Shown: positions 43,920-52,822, counted from the stretch's first letter. The stretch: 64,000 nt of DNA from Homoserinimonas sp044769865 (GCF_044769865.1 NZ_JBIZWA010000001.1:124001-188000), one strand, 5' to 3'. Made by a program: numbers and translations. Notes: generated by a model not told the origin, from the letters alone.

Positions 43920-45344
43920 CTATCCGTTCCTTCTCGCCGGGACGATTCCCGCATCCCTCGACAGCAGGTCTTCTTCGGTCTCGCCGCGCACGATCACGCG
44001 GGCCTGCCCGTCGCGAACCGCGACGACCGCGGGCCGCGCGAGATAGTTGTAGTTGCTGGAGAGTGACCAGCAGTAGGCGCCCGTCGCCGGCACGGCGACT
44101 AGGTCACCTGCGCGCACATCGGAGGGCAGATAGTCGGAACGCACGACGACATCGCCGCTCTCGCAGTGCTTGCCCGCGACGCGCACGAGCGCCGGTTCGG
44201 CGTCGGATGCGCGGCTCGCGATGCGCACGGTGTAGTCGGCTTCATAAAGGGCCGGGCGGATGTTGTCGCCCATTCCCCCATCGACGCTCACGTACTTGCG
44301 CACGGCGGATTCGGCGTCGGTCGTGCCGCCCATGGCCACGAGCACGTCTTTGACCGTGCCGACCTCATAGAGCGTGAAGGTGGATGGGCCCACGATGGCG
44401 CGGCCCGGCTCGACCGCGACGACGGGCACGGGGATGCCGAGCCGTGACGATTCCGCGGCGACGATCTGGGCGAGGGAGCGCGCGATCTCGGGGAGGGAGA
44501 TGGCCTCGTCGACGCTCGTGTAGGCGATGCCGAAGCCGCCGCCGAGGTTGATTTCGGGAACAGGGCCGTCGTTGAGCAGTTCTGCCTGCAGGGTCATGAG
44601 CCGACGGGCGGATTCACCGAAGCCGACCGCCTCGAAGATCTGGGAACCGATGTGTGCGTGCAGCCCGGTGAACTCGAGCGAGTCGTGCGAGCGGATGCGG
44701 GCGACGAGCGACGCGGCATCCGCAAGGGCGATGCCGAACTTCTGGTCTTCGCGAGCGGTGGCGAGGTATTCGTGCGTGCTCGCGTGCACGCCGCTGTTGA
44801 CGCGGAGCCGCACGCGCTGGCGCACGGTGTGGCGCGCAGCCGCCTCGGCGACGCGCTCCACTTCTTCGGCGCTGTCGATCACGATGACCCCGACACCGGA
44901 TGCCACGGATCGGTCGATCTCGCGGAGTGACTTGTTGTTGCCGTGGTGGCCGAGGCGAGCCGGGTCGACGCCAGCCGCGAGCGCGACCGCCAGCTCGCCT
45001 TCGCTCGCGACGTCGATGTACAGGCCCTCTTCGGTCACCCAACGTGCGACCTCGGCGGAGAGGAAGGCCTTGCCCGCGTAGTAGACCTTGGCCGAGCTGC
45101 CGACGGCGGCGAACTCCCGGTCGAATGACGTGCGGGCCTCGCGCGCGCGGTGGCGCACGTCGGACTCGTCCATGACGTAGAGAGGCGTGCCGTATTCGGC
45201 CGCGAGCTGCGTCGCGGGAACCCCGTCGATCTCGATGACGCCCTCGGCACCGCGGGAGACGCTGCGGGCCCAGATCGCCGGGTCGAGCCCGTTGGCGTCA
45301 GCGGGCACGGCAAGCCAGTCGGGGGCGAGCGGGTTGGAGGTCAC
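43920..45344 (-). CDS. lysA: Diaminopimelate decarboxylase
   Basis: A 474-residue PLP enzyme making lysine from meso-diaminopimelate. The N-terminal barrel has the PLP Lys in KVYYAGKAFLSAEVARWV, and GLHAHIGSQIF is the conserved glycine/His segment. The C-terminal domain has the substrate Cys in AGKHCESGDVV. The GTG at 45342-45344 follows AAGG; the longer upstream frame overlaps the LmeA gene. lysA followed by hom-thrC-thrB is the common actinobacterial order. Confidence 0.95.
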   Translation of the reverse strand: MTSNPLAPDWLAVPADANGLDPAIWARSVSRGAEGVIEIDGVPATQLAAEYGTPLYVMDESDVRHRAREARTSFDREFAAVGSSAKVYYAGKAFLSAEVARWVTEEGLYIDVASEGELAVALAAGVDPARLGHHGNNKSLREIDRSVASGVGVIVIDSAEEVERVAEAAARHTVRQRVRLRVNSGVHASTHEYLATAREDQKFGIALADAASLVARIRSHDSLEFTGLHAHIGSQIFEAVGFGESARRLMTLQAELLNDGPVPEINLGGGFGIAYTSVDEAISLPEIARSLAQIVAAESSRLGIPVPVVAVEPGRAIVGPSTFTLYEVGTVKDVLVAMGGTTDAESAVRKYVSVDGGMGDNIRPALYEADYTVRIASRASDAEPALVRVAGKHCESGDVVVRSDYLPSDVRAGDLVAVPATGAYCWSLSSNYNYLARPAVVAVRDGQARVIVRGETEEDLLSRDAGIVPARRNG

Positions 45345-45414
45345 AGGGGCCTTACGGTCGAGAGAGCTTGAGCGGTTGTCGGGGTGCGCGCCGGGCACGC
45401 CTCCACAAATCCTA

Positions 45415-46122
45415 TTACTCGGCGGGCGCTTCGCCCGCCGAGGTCTCCTCCGTGAGGCACTCGCCGCGGGTCGAGAGGGCGTCGAGATTCGTGGGCACTC
45501 CGCTGCCGTGCGCCGTGAACTCGAGCGCACCGTCGTCGACCGTGACGCCCGTGAGGCGGATCGACTCGGGCAGGAGCGACGCCGAGCACACCTTCACGCC
45601 CGCGGTGGCGAGGTCGACGAACTGGCTGAGGTCGATGTCGACCGCGTCGCCCGCCGTGACCCCGACCGCCGTCAGCACGAGGTGGCCCGTCTCATCGAGC
45701 GTGGGCTCGAGCGCGACCGAGAAGGGGATGACCGTGCCGAGCACCTCGATCTCGTTGGCCACGGCGACCGCACCGTCGGCGATGCTCACGTCGCCTGTGT
45801 ACCCCGCATTCTGGGCGAGCCGGTCGAGCCCCTCCGGGCCGAGCGTGAAGGTCACGTCGACGTCATCGAGTTCGCCCTGTGCGACCTGCATCAGCATCGA
45901 GAAGCCGTTGATGGTGACATCCGCCCCCACCGCCTTGCCAGGCACGCGACGCTTGATCTCGGCCTCGGCCCGCGTCTCGGCGAAGTCGCGCAGGCCCATG
46001 TCGATCAGCACGAAGGCGCCAGCCAGCATGGCCGCGGCGACCGTGAGGCCGATGATCGCCTTCAGGATGCGTCGGCCAACGCTCGGCTTCGGGTTGCGCG
46101 GATCGACGGGCCGGCGAGCCAT
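45415..46122 (-). CDS. LmeA-like (DUF2993) lipid-binding protein
   Basis: A 235-residue protein with a basic N-terminus, one membrane helix or signal anchor (about residues 20-42) and a secreted DUF2993-like domain (IKRRVPGKAVGADVTINGFSM...) typical of LmeA, which binds phosphoinositides and supports mannan/lipid assembly in mycobacteria. Two cysteines (near 187 and 226) may pair. It lies two bases after argS and 70 bases before lysA. Its 3' end carries a strong hairpin. The exact ligand cannot be told. Confidence 0.82.
   Translation of the reverse strand: MARRPVDPRNPKPSVGRRILKAIIGLTVAAAMLAGAFVLIDMGLRDFAETRAEAEIKRRVPGKAVGADVTINGFSMLMQVAQGELDDVDVTFTLGPEGLDRLAQNAGYTGDVSIADGAVAVANEIEVLGTVIPFSVALEPTLDETGHLVLTAVGVTAGDAVDIDLSQFVDLATAGVKVCSASLLPESIRLTGVTVDDGALEFTAHGSGVPTNLDALSTRGECLTEETSAGEAPAE
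45419..45441 (-). terminator. Hairpin overlapping the 3' end of the LmeA-like gene
   Basis: A perfect 10-bp inverted repeat TCGGCGGGCG / CGCCCGCCGA with a 3-base loop covers the last codons of the gene, ending near its TAA. It is not followed by a U-run, so it may reduce rather than stop transcription into lysA. Confidence 0.35.
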
Positions 46123-46124
46123 GG

Positions 46125-47774
46125 CTACATCCTCTCGGGAGCTGAGACGCCGAGCAGGCCGAGCGCAGTGCGGAGTACCTGGCCGGTGGCGTCGTTGAGC
46201 CAGAGCCGCGACGAATGCACGGATGTCACGGGCTCATCGCCGAGCGGCGTGACCCGGCAATTGTCGTACCAACGGTGGTAGGAGCCCGCGAGCTGCTCCG
46301 CGTAGCGGGCCACACGGTGCGGCTCGCGAAGTTCGGCGGCGTGCGCGACGACGCGCGGGAACTCGGCGAGCGCCCCCAGCAGCACGCTCTCGGTCTCGTG
46401 CTCGAGCGTCGAGGCGTCGAAGCCCTCGCGGGAGACCCCGGATGCGGCCGCGTTGCGGGTGACCTGGTTGGTGCGGGCGTGCGCGTACTGCACATAGAAG
46501 ACGGGGTTGTCGTTGGTGCGGCGCTGCAGGATCTCGGGATCGAGCGTGAGGGGCGAGTCGGCCGGATAGCGCGCGAGGGAGTAGCGCAGGGCATCCGTGC
46601 CCAGCCAGGCCTGCAGGTCGTTGAGCTCGATGATGTTGCCGGCGCGCTTCGACAGCTTGGCGCCATTGATCGAGACGAGCTGGCCGATGAGCACCTCGAC
46701 GTCCTTCGCGGGGTCGTCACCGGATGCGCCCGCGATCGCCTTGATGCGGTGCACGTAGCCGTGGTGGTCGGCGCCGAGCAGGTAGATCTTGTGGCCGAAA
46801 CCGCGGTCGGTCTTGCTCAGGTAGTACGCAGCGTCGGCGGCGAAGTAGGTGTAGATGCCGTTGCCGCGCTTGATGACGCGGTCCTTGTCGTCGCCGAAGT
46901 CGGTCGTGCGCACCCAGATCGCGTCGTCTTCGTCATAGACGTGGCCCTGCTCGCGCAGGCGCTCAACGGCGGTGTCGATCTTGCTCGGTGCGCCCGCGTG
47001 CAGCTGCCGCTCTGAGAACCAGACGTCGAAGTGCACGTTGAAGCGGGCGAGGGAGTCCTTGATCTCCTGCAGCTGCAGCTCGTAGCCGAGTTCGCGGGCA
47101 GTGGCCAGCGCCTCCGCGTCGGGCAGGTCAAGCAGGCCGGGCTCACGCTCGAGCACGGCCTTCGCGAGGTCGGCGACATACTGCCCGGGGTAGCCGTTCT
47201 CGGGCGTCGGCTCCCCCTTCGCGGCGGCGAGCACGCTCGCGCCGAAGTTGTCCATCTGGTTGCCGGCGTCGTTGATGTAGAACTCGTTGGCGACATCCGC
47301 ACCGGCGGCGCGCAGTACGCGGCCGAGCGCGTCGCCCAGGGCAGCCCAGCGGGTGTGGCCGATGTGGAGCGGCCCGGTCGGGTTGGCCGACACGAACTCC
47401 AGGTTGATCGTCTGGCCGGCGAGCGCATCGCTGCGGCCATAGGCGTCGCCCTGCTCCACGATCGACTTGGCGAGTGCCCCGGCAGCCGCGGCATCGAGGG
47501 TCACGTTGATGAACCCGGGGCCAGCGACATCCACTGCCGCCACACCTTCGACATCCTTCAGGGCCGACGCGATCTCGGTGGCGAGCTCGCGCGGGTTGGC
47601 GCCCAGCTTCTTCGCGAACTTCATGGCAACGTTCGACGCCCAGTCACCGTGGTCGCGGTTGCGGGGCCGGTCGAGCCGCACGTCGTCGATGGTGACGGAT
47701 GCGTCACTCCCGCGGGCCGCGATCGAGGCGGTGACGATATCGAGCAGGGCGGCGGAGAGTTCAGCGGGGGTCAC
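46125..47774 (-). CDS. argS: Arginyl-tRNA synthetase
   Basis: A 549-residue class I synthetase with the HIGH motif in SANPTGPLHIGHTRWA and KLSKRAGN as the KMSKS-like motif, plus the N-terminal additional domain and a C-terminal anticodon-binding helical domain. The GTG at 47772-47774 lies 7 bases after a TAGAAT -10 element, so the mRNA is likely leaderless. It is the first gene of the argS-lmeA-lysA-hom-thrC-thrB run. Confidence 0.96.
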   Translation of the reverse strand: MTPAELSAALLDIVTASIAARGSDASVTIDDVRLDRPRNRDHGDWASNVAMKFAKKLGANPRELATEIASALKDVEGVAAVDVAGPGFINVTLDAAAAGALAKSIVEQGDAYGRSDALAGQTINLEFVSANPTGPLHIGHTRWAALGDALGRVLRAAGADVANEFYINDAGNQMDNFGASVLAAAKGEPTPENGYPGQYVADLAKAVLEREPGLLDLPDAEALATARELGYELQLQEIKDSLARFNVHFDVWFSERQLHAGAPSKIDTAVERLREQGHVYDEDDAIWVRTTDFGDDKDRVIKRGNGIYTYFAADAAYYLSKTDRGFGHKIYLLGADHHGYVHRIKAIAGASGDDPAKDVEVLIGQLVSINGAKLSKRAGNIIELNDLQAWLGTDALRYSLARYPADSPLTLDPEILQRRTNDNPVFYVQYAHARTNQVTRNAAASGVSREGFDASTLEHETESVLLGALAEFPRVVAHAAELREPHRVARYAEQLAGSYHRWYDNCRVTPLGDEPVTSVHSSRLWLNDATGQVLRTALGLLGVSAPERM

Positions 47775-47781
47775 GATTCGA

Positions 47782-47787
47782 ATTCTA
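47782..47787 (-). promoter_or_regulatory. -10 element of the argS-lysA-thr operon
   Basis: TAGAAT on the minus strand ends 7 bases before the GTG of argS, so the predicted start of transcription is at or next to the start codon. No good -35 hexamer was seen in the divergent gap. Confidence 0.45.
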
Positions 47788-47845
47788 TCGGGTGGGTCAT
47801 CCGGAGGCGGGTGGCCACCCCGGGCATGATGGAGGGGTGAACCTC

Positions 47846-48475
47846 GTGAAGCCCTCCCCCGTCCAGGCCCCCGCTGGCATCGTGCGTCGACGTCGCCTCA
47901 CCTGCGTCGGTGTCGCCCTCGCGGGGCTCCTCGCCCTCAGCGGCTGCGCGACGAGCGAGCCCACGCCCACTCCGGATGCCTCCGGTTCACCCTCCCCCTC
48001 GGCGAGCCCCACGGTGACCCCCTCCGCGAGCGCCGAGCCGAGTGAGGCACCCGTCCCGCCCGCCGACGAGGCGGCCCCCGTCGGCGTCACCTGCCAGCAG
48101 CTCATCACGCCCGACGACCTCTACGCCTACAACCCCAACCTCGCCTACATCGAGGGCGAGGCACCCGCGGCCGGCACCGCTGGCGCACGAGCCGTCGCCG
48201 CGAAGGGCGTCGCCTGCGTCTACCGCAACCTCACGAGCAACGAGACGATCGTCGTCGCCGCGTCCAAGCCCGGGCCGACCGCGCTCACGCAGCTGCGCGC
48301 CGAACTCTCGGCAAGCGCGACGCCCGCCGACGGGCTCGGCGGCGAGGGATGGTTCGGGGGCGGCACCGCGACCGTCATCGCGGGCGAGCACCTCGTGACC
48401 GTGACATCCGACATCTTCACGGCCGCCGCCGACGCGGCCCAGCTGGCCACGACCGCGGTCTCGCACCTCGGTTAG
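47846..48475 (+). CDS. Secreted lipoprotein with a Pro/Ser/Thr-rich linker
   Basis: About 209 residues from GTG 47846, which is better spaced from GGAGG (47831-47835) than the in-frame GTG at 47837. The signal peptide ends in the lipobox LSGC. A Pro/Ser/Thr linker follows, then a compact domain with two cysteines (VTCQQLI and VACVYRNL) that may form a disulfide. No family is recognised. It is divergent from argS and probably exposed on the outer face of the membrane. Confidence 0.8.
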   Translation: MKPSPVQAPAGIVRRRRLTCVGVALAGLLALSGCATSEPTPTPDASGSPSPSASPTVTPSASAEPSEAPVPPADEAAPVGVTCQQLITPDDLYAYNPNLAYIEGEAPAAGTAGARAVAAKGVACVYRNLTSNETIVVAASKPGPTALTQLRAELSASATPADGLGGEGWFGGGTATVIAGEHLVTVTSDIFTAAADAAQLATTAVSHLG

Positions 48476-48504
48476 CGGTGACAGTTCGCCGCGCGGCGTG
48501 CTGC

Positions 48505-48510
48505 TAACCT
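48505..48510 (+). promoter_or_regulatory. Possible -10 element for tRNA-Arg
   Basis: TAACCT lies 38 bases before the tRNA 5' end. The -35 position holds CAGTTC, which is a poor match, so the call is tentative. Confidence 0.35.
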
Positions 48511-48548
48511 AGTCACGCACTTCGGGCCTCCACGCCCGGAGAGCATCC

Positions 48549-48621
48549 GCCCTCGTAGCTCAGGGGATAGAGCGCCGGTTTCCGGTACCGAAGGTCGGGG
48601 GTTCGAATCCCTCCGAGGGCA
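48549..48621 (+). tRNA. tRNA-Arg (anticodon CCG)
   Basis: A full cloverleaf of 73 bases: 7-bp acceptor stem GCCCTCG/CGAGGGC, D arm GCTC/GAGC, anticodon stem with one mismatch and loop TTCCGGT (CCG at positions 34-36), T arm with TTCGAAT loop and discriminator A. It reads CGG codons. CCA is not encoded. Confidence 0.95.
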
Positions 48622-48636
48622 CTTTCTGAGTCTTTC

Positions 48637-49209
48637 TCACGCGGCAGATGGTTCGGGCTCGAGCGTTCGAACGGCGAGAGCACCACTAGCCAGCATGACC
48701 CCCAGCGGCATGGCGACCGCTTCGAACGGCGCGCCCACGAGCCACAGGATGTCCCGGGCGAGATTGCCCGCGACGTCCACCGCGCCCAGGAGGTCGTGCT
48801 GCCATTGCTGCAGTGATTCCTGCACAACCAGACCCAGCACGGCCAGCGCGACACCGACCCAGAACAGCCGCTTGAGGATCCGGCGCGCGAACAGGGCTGC
48901 CCCTGTGTCCACGAGGTCATTCGCTCCGGCGTCGCTCGGTGACCTGAAGCGTTCGGATGCTCGAATGACGATCAAGAACGCGATGAGCGCAAGGCCGAAT
49001 TGGAGCGCAACCTGACCGAGCACTGCCTGCGTCCAGTGCAGTGCCGGGGCGTTCAGCCCAGCGTCTCCCCAGAGCGCGAACACCAGCGGCACAAGGTACA
49101 GCCGAGCGATCAAGCCGGTGAACGCCAGGACTATCCCCATCCAGAGAAGCTGCTTCCAAGTCGGCGTGGCGACATCAGAACTCCCTCGATCTTGGTGAGT
49201 TTCATTCAC
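48637..49209 (-). CDS. Small membrane protein of unknown function
   Basis: A 190-residue protein with four predicted membrane helices (about residues 20-48, 60-85, 112-130 and 150-175). The N-terminus is polar and there are no signature residues. It stands alone on the minus strand between tRNA-Arg and a 235-bp non-coding stretch, and its codon use is slightly less G/C-biased than its neighbours, which may mark a recently acquired piece. No function is assigned. Confidence 0.75.
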   Translation of the reverse strand: MNETHQDRGSSDVATPTWKQLLWMGIVLAFTGLIARLYLVPLVFALWGDAGLNAPALHWTQAVLGQVALQFGLALIAFLIVIRASERFRSPSDAGANDLVDTGAALFARRILKRLFWVGVALAVLGLVVQESLQQWQHDLLGAVDVAGNLARDILWLVGAPFEAVAMPLGVMLASGALAVRTLEPEPSAA

Positions 49210-49279
49210 TCACCATGGCAGAACGCCGCGTTCTTCACCAGCAATCTCTCCTGACGCACACCTCCGGCTAGTGACCATT

Positions 49280-49321
49280 GCGTTGCGTCATAGACGCACA
49301 ACGCCCCCGCGTTACGGGGGC
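49280..49321. repeat. Two adjacent hairpins in a non-coding stretch
   Basis: The first stem pairs GCGTTGCGTC (49280-49289) with GACGCACAACGC (49293-49304), leaving a 2-base bulge. The second pairs GCCCCCG (49303-49309) with CGGGGGC (49315-49321) around CGTTA. They share two bases. An 8-base direct repeat CTGTAGCA is at 49409-49416 and 49429-49436. The wider 49210-49444 region holds no gene that I can support. Confidence 0.7.
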
Positions 49322-49444
49322 AAATCGGGATCTCCAGCACGGTCCAATGTGCCTCTTCCCTGTCGCTCGCCCTACGGCCACAGTTTCCTCTGTGCGCGCC
49401 AGCTTTATCTGTAGCAGCGGGCCCAAACCTGTAGCACTCGCTCG

Positions 49445-50080
49445 TCAGACGCGCGGCGTGTAGCCCGCGAGCGGCGTCGGCCCGGGGCTTCTCTCCCACA
49501 CGCCCGTGAGGCTCGCGGCCACGTCGCCGGGCAGTGCGTCACCGACGCGACGGATGACGCTGAGCACCGCATCCCCGGTCGTAATGGTCGTGACCGTTCC
49601 GGAGCTGTCGACCTGCAGCTCGGACGGCACGGGAACCTCACGCGACTCCGAGCCGCTCCCCCGCACCTGCGCCGTGCCGGCGATGAGCTCGCGCTGGCCA
49701 TCCTTCTCGACGTAGAGCTCGGCTTCCGTGCCGCCATTCAGGATCGTGGAGGCGAGCACCTGCGCATACACGGGGTCGCCGGTGGCGTCGTAGGCCCAGC
49801 GCTGGCCGAGCACCGAGTGGTCCATGGTGCCGATGAGCGCGGCATCCGCCCCCTCGAGCGGAGCGCCGCGGTAGGTGACGGGCACATGGAGCGCCTCGCC
49901 CTGCCCGGCGCTCAGGATGAAGGTCTCCATTCCGACCTCGCCGGCCGGGTCATCGAAACGATAGGTCGCGACGCTGCGCCACTCCTCCTCGGACGGATAG
50001 GCCCACGGCTGTTCAACGAGCCAGGGGACGATCAGTTCGAGCTTGCTGGGACGCAACTGCGCGCGGAAGAGGATGGCCAT
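49445..50080 (-). CDS. Maltokinase N-terminal-cap-like protein
   Basis: A 211-residue soluble protein starting at ATG 50080. Its N-terminus (LRPSKLELIVPWLVEQPW) resembles the cap domain that precedes the kinase domain in actinobacterial maltokinases, but no kinase domain follows here. Stand-alone cap-like proteins (CG0192-related) occur in Corynebacterium and other actinobacteria with unknown role. It is 34 bases after the quinone oxidoreductase gene. The longer frame to 50476 overlaps that gene and is not used. Confidence 0.75.
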   Translation of the reverse strand: MAILFRAQLRPSKLELIVPWLVEQPWAYPSEEEWRSVATYRFDDPAGEVGMETFILSAGQGEALHVPVTYRGAPLEGADAALIGTMDHSVLGQRWAYDATGDPVYAQVLASTILNGGTEAELYVEKDGQRELIAGTAQVRGSGSESREVPVPSELQVDSSGTVTTITTGDAVLSVIRRVGDALPGDVAASLTGVWERSPGPTPLAGYTPRV

Positions 50081-50114
50081 GGCCACAGGATAGCGACGCC
50101 AGTTGGGCGCGCGA

Positions 50115-51077
50115 TCAGGCTCGCAGGATGACCTTGCCCGTCGTGCCGCGCGACTCGAGTGCCTCGTGCGCGCGGCGTGCATCCTCGAGCGAGAACGCCT
50201 CGCCGATGCGCACCGAGAGCGTGCCCTCCGCGATCGCGGCGAAGAGGTCGCCCCAGCGCCACTGCCGCTCCGCCTCATCGCGCAGGAAGTGCCACAGGCT
50301 CGGCCGCGTGACGAGGAGCGAGCCGCCCGCATTGAGCCGCTGCAGGTCGAAGGGTTCCACCTGCCCGCTCGCCCCGCCGAAGAGGATGAGCGTGCCGCGC
50401 GTGCGCAGCGAGGCGAGCGACCCGTCGAAGGTCGAACGCCCGACACCGTCATAGACGACCGCGACACCCTCCCCATCGGTCATCTCGCGACTCCGCTCCG
50501 CGAAATCGTCGTAGGAGAAGACATCCGTTGCCCCAGCAGCCCTGCTCAGTTCGGCCTTCTCAGCGGTCGACGTGGTCGTGAAGACCCGCACGCCGCGCGA
50601 GACGAGCCACTGCGTCAGCAGCAGCCCAACCCCGCCCGCGCCCGCGTGCACGATGACCGTGTCACCCTCGGCCGGCGGCGTGATCGACGTCGAGAGGAAG
50701 TGCGCCGTGAGCCCCTGCAAAGGCGCGGCCGCCGCGACATCCGGGTCGACGCCCTCTGGCACGCGCATGGCCAGGTCAGCCCGCACCGTGAAGTACTCGC
50801 AGTAGGTGCCGGCGGCATCCACCGTCGCGACCCTGTCGCCAACCTCGAGTGAGGTCACGCCCTCGCCGAGCGCCTCGACGGTTCCGGATGCCTCGACCCC
50901 GGGCGTGAACGGGAGTTTCGCCTTGTACACGCCCGCGCGCACGTAGGTGTCATAGAAGTTGACGCCGGCCGCGTGGGTGCGCACTAGCACCTCGCCCGGT
51001 CCCGGTTGCGGCGTCGGCCGCTCCGTCAGGACAAGCTTCTCAGGACCACCCTGCTCATTGACGACGATGCTGCGCAT
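50115..51077 (-). CDS. qor: NADPH:quinone oxidoreductase (MDR superfamily)
   Basis: A 320-residue zinc-independent MDR protein with an N-terminal GroES-like domain (GVEASGTVEALGEGV) and a Rossmann domain with VIVHAGAGGVGLLLTQW. The zinc-binding cysteines of alcohol dehydrogenases are absent and NFYDTYVRAG is the Qor signature. It probably reduces quinones or quinone-like toxins with NADPH; the substrate is not known. Confidence 0.9.
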   Translation of the reverse strand: MRSIVVNEQGGPEKLVLTERPTPQPGPGEVLVRTHAAGVNFYDTYVRAGVYKAKLPFTPGVEASGTVEALGEGVTSLEVGDRVATVDAAGTYCEYFTVRADLAMRVPEGVDPDVAAAAPLQGLTAHFLSTSITPPAEGDTVIVHAGAGGVGLLLTQWLVSRGVRVFTTTSTAEKAELSRAAGATDVFSYDDFAERSREMTDGEGVAVVYDGVGRSTFDGSLASLRTRGTLILFGGASGQVEPFDLQRLNAGGSLLVTRPSLWHFLRDEAERQWRWGDLFAAIAEGTLSVRIGEAFSLEDARRAHEALESRGTTGKVILRA

Positions 51078-51137
51078 GACATGACTCCACTCTCGTCAGA
51101 ACCCGTCATCCCAGCGTAGCCACCCGCCCGCGACGCG

Positions 51138-51611
51138 TCACCGGCCGCGGTTCGCCCGCCGCGCCTCACGCGGCGCCTTGCCTCCGAGGAACGACCGCGC
51201 CGAATCGACGAGGAACCCCTGCCGCAGCGCCTCCCGGCCGATGAGCATCCTGAACCCCATCGAGTCGCGGTTCGCGAGCGTGACCTCCGCCGTGACGACC
51301 CGGCCATGCATCGAGATGTCCATCAACACGACGATGCGCTCCGTCGTGTGCCCCGAGGAGCTGCGCACCGACCTGTGGTCGTGCACATCGCATTCGATCT
51401 CGACCGCATCCCGGTGCGACTTCTGCCACGGATGCACGGAGAACCGCACGCGCTCCCGCTCGCCGGGAATCAACTCGATGTCGAAGGCGTGCAGGCTCGA
51501 GGTGCGCGCGCCGGTGTCGAGTTTGGCCTTGATCCAGGGGACGCCGGATTCCGGAATGCTCACCCATTCACGCCACCCGACAGTGGTGATTGAATGAGGA
51601 TCCTGTCCCAT
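51138..51611 (-). CDS. RimK-associated ATP-dependent zinc protease-like protein
   Basis: A 157-residue protein of the COG4067 (putative ATP-dependent zinc protease, RimB/pepsin-like retroviral fold) family. The conserved segments are VPWIKAKLDTGARTSSLHAF, with the DTGA motif of aspartic-protease-fold proteins, and MLIGREALRQGFLVD. These proteins are encoded beside RimK glutamate ligases and are thought to trim or remove the added glutamates. Its start is 26 bases from the rimK start on the other strand. Confidence 0.88.
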   Translation of the reverse strand: MGQDPHSITTVGWREWVSIPESGVPWIKAKLDTGARTSSLHAFDIELIPGERERVRFSVHPWQKSHRDAVEIECDVHDHRSVRSSSGHTTERIVVLMDISMHGRVVTAEVTLANRDSMGFRMLIGREALRQGFLVDSARSFLGGKAPREARRANRGR

Positions 51612-51637
51612 CCCCCCATCTTGTCAGGGCAAGCACA

Positions 51638-52822
51638 ATGAAACTCGCAATTCTTTCCCGCGCGCGCCAGTCGTACTCCACCCAGCGGCTGCGTTCAGCC
51701 GCCCTCCAGCGCGGGCATGAGGTCAAGGTGCTCAACACCCTGCGCTTCGCGATCGACCTCTCGGGTGATGAGCCAGACCTGCACTTCCGCGGGCGCCCGC
51801 TCTCGACCTACGACGCGATCCTGCCGCGCATCGGCAACTCCATCACGTACTTCGGCACGGCCGTCGTGCGGCAGTTCGAACAGATGGATGTCTACACGCC
51901 CAACACGGCCAACGGCATCACGAACGCGCGCGACAAGCTGCGGGCGACACAGATCCTCTCCCGCCACAACATCGCCATGCCAGCGACGGCCTTCGTGCGG
52001 AACCGCGCCGACGTGCGGCCGGCGATCGAGCAGGTCGGCGGCGCCCCCGTCGTCATCAAGCTCCTCGAGGGCACGCAGGGCATCGGCGTCATCCTGGCCC
52101 CAGATGCCAAGGTCGCCGAGGCCATCATCGAGACACTGCACTCCACCAACCAGAACGTGCTGATCCAGCGCTTCATCAAGGAGAGCCGGGGCCGCGACAT
52201 CCGTGCCCTCGTCGTGGGTGACCGCGTGGTCGCAGCGATGCGCCGCAGGGCGGTGGGCGACGAGTTCCGCTCCAACGTGCACCGCGGCGGCAATGTCGAG
52301 CCCGTCGAGCTCAGCCCCGAGTTCGAGCGCACCGCCGTGCGCTCCGCCCAGATCATGGGGCTCAAGGTCGCCGGCGTCGACATGCTGGAAGGCTCGGATG
52401 GCCCACTGGTCATGGAGGTCAACTCCTCGCCGGGCCTGCAGGGCATCGAGACGGCGACGAAGCTCGACGTCGCCGGCGCGATCATCGATTACATCTCCAA
52501 CGAGGTCGCCTTCCCCGACATCGACGTGCGCCAGCGCCTCGCGGTCTCGACCGGGTACGGCGTCGCGGAACTGGTCGTGCACGCGGGCGCCGACCTCGTC
52601 GGCAAGACGCTCGGCGAATCGGGCCTGCTGGAGCGGGACATCACGGTGCTGACGCTCAACCGCGGCACCTCCGTCATCCCGAACCCGCGTTCGCGCCAGC
52701 TGCTGCAGGCCGAGGACCGCCTGCTGTGCTTCGGCAAGACCGAGGAGATGCGCTCCATGATCCCGAGCCGCAGGAGGCGCGCGAAGGTGCGTCGCCTGCC
52801 GAAGGCCCCGCCCGCCGAGTAA
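51638..52822 (+). CDS. RimK-family ATP-grasp glutamate ligase fused to a TrkA-C (RCK_C) domain
   Basis: A 394-residue protein from ATG 51638. The N-terminal 290 residues are an ATP-grasp ligase of the RimK type, with IPRIGNSITYFG-like leader, KLLEGTQGIGV and the metal/ATP segment VMEVNSSPGLQGIE. Residues about 303-375 (GYGVAELVVHAGADLVGKTLGES...) match an RCK_C/TrkA-C ligand-binding domain rather than the short C-terminus of E. coli RimK. RimK adds glutamates to a C-terminus (ribosomal protein S6 in E. coli). The fused domain suggests allosteric control by a small ligand. It is divergent from the protease-like gene. Confidence 0.88.
   Translation: MKLAILSRARQSYSTQRLRSAALQRGHEVKVLNTLRFAIDLSGDEPDLHFRGRPLSTYDAILPRIGNSITYFGTAVVRQFEQMDVYTPNTANGITNARDKLRATQILSRHNIAMPATAFVRNRADVRPAIEQVGGAPVVIKLLEGTQGIGVILAPDAKVAEAIIETLHSTNQNVLIQRFIKESRGRDIRALVVGDRVVAAMRRRAVGDEFRSNVHRGGNVEPVELSPEFERTAVRSAQIMGLKVAGVDMLEGSDGPLVMEVNSSPGLQGIETATKLDVAGAIIDYISNEVAFPDIDVRQRLAVSTGYGVAELVVHAGADLVGKTLGESGLLERDITVLTLNRGTSVIPNPRSRQLLQAEDRLLCFGKTEEMRSMIPSRRRRAKVRRLPKAPPAE

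Noticed and set aside
41572..44046. A plus-strand open frame of 824 codons opposite thrC and hom
   Set aside because: It lies across two clear minus-strand enzyme genes and its protein has no recognisable fold, only a charged low-complexity composition.
48549..49444. A tRNA-integrated genomic island
   Set aside because: No integrase gene and no repeat of the tRNA 3' end was found within this interval, so it is kept only as a weak finding.
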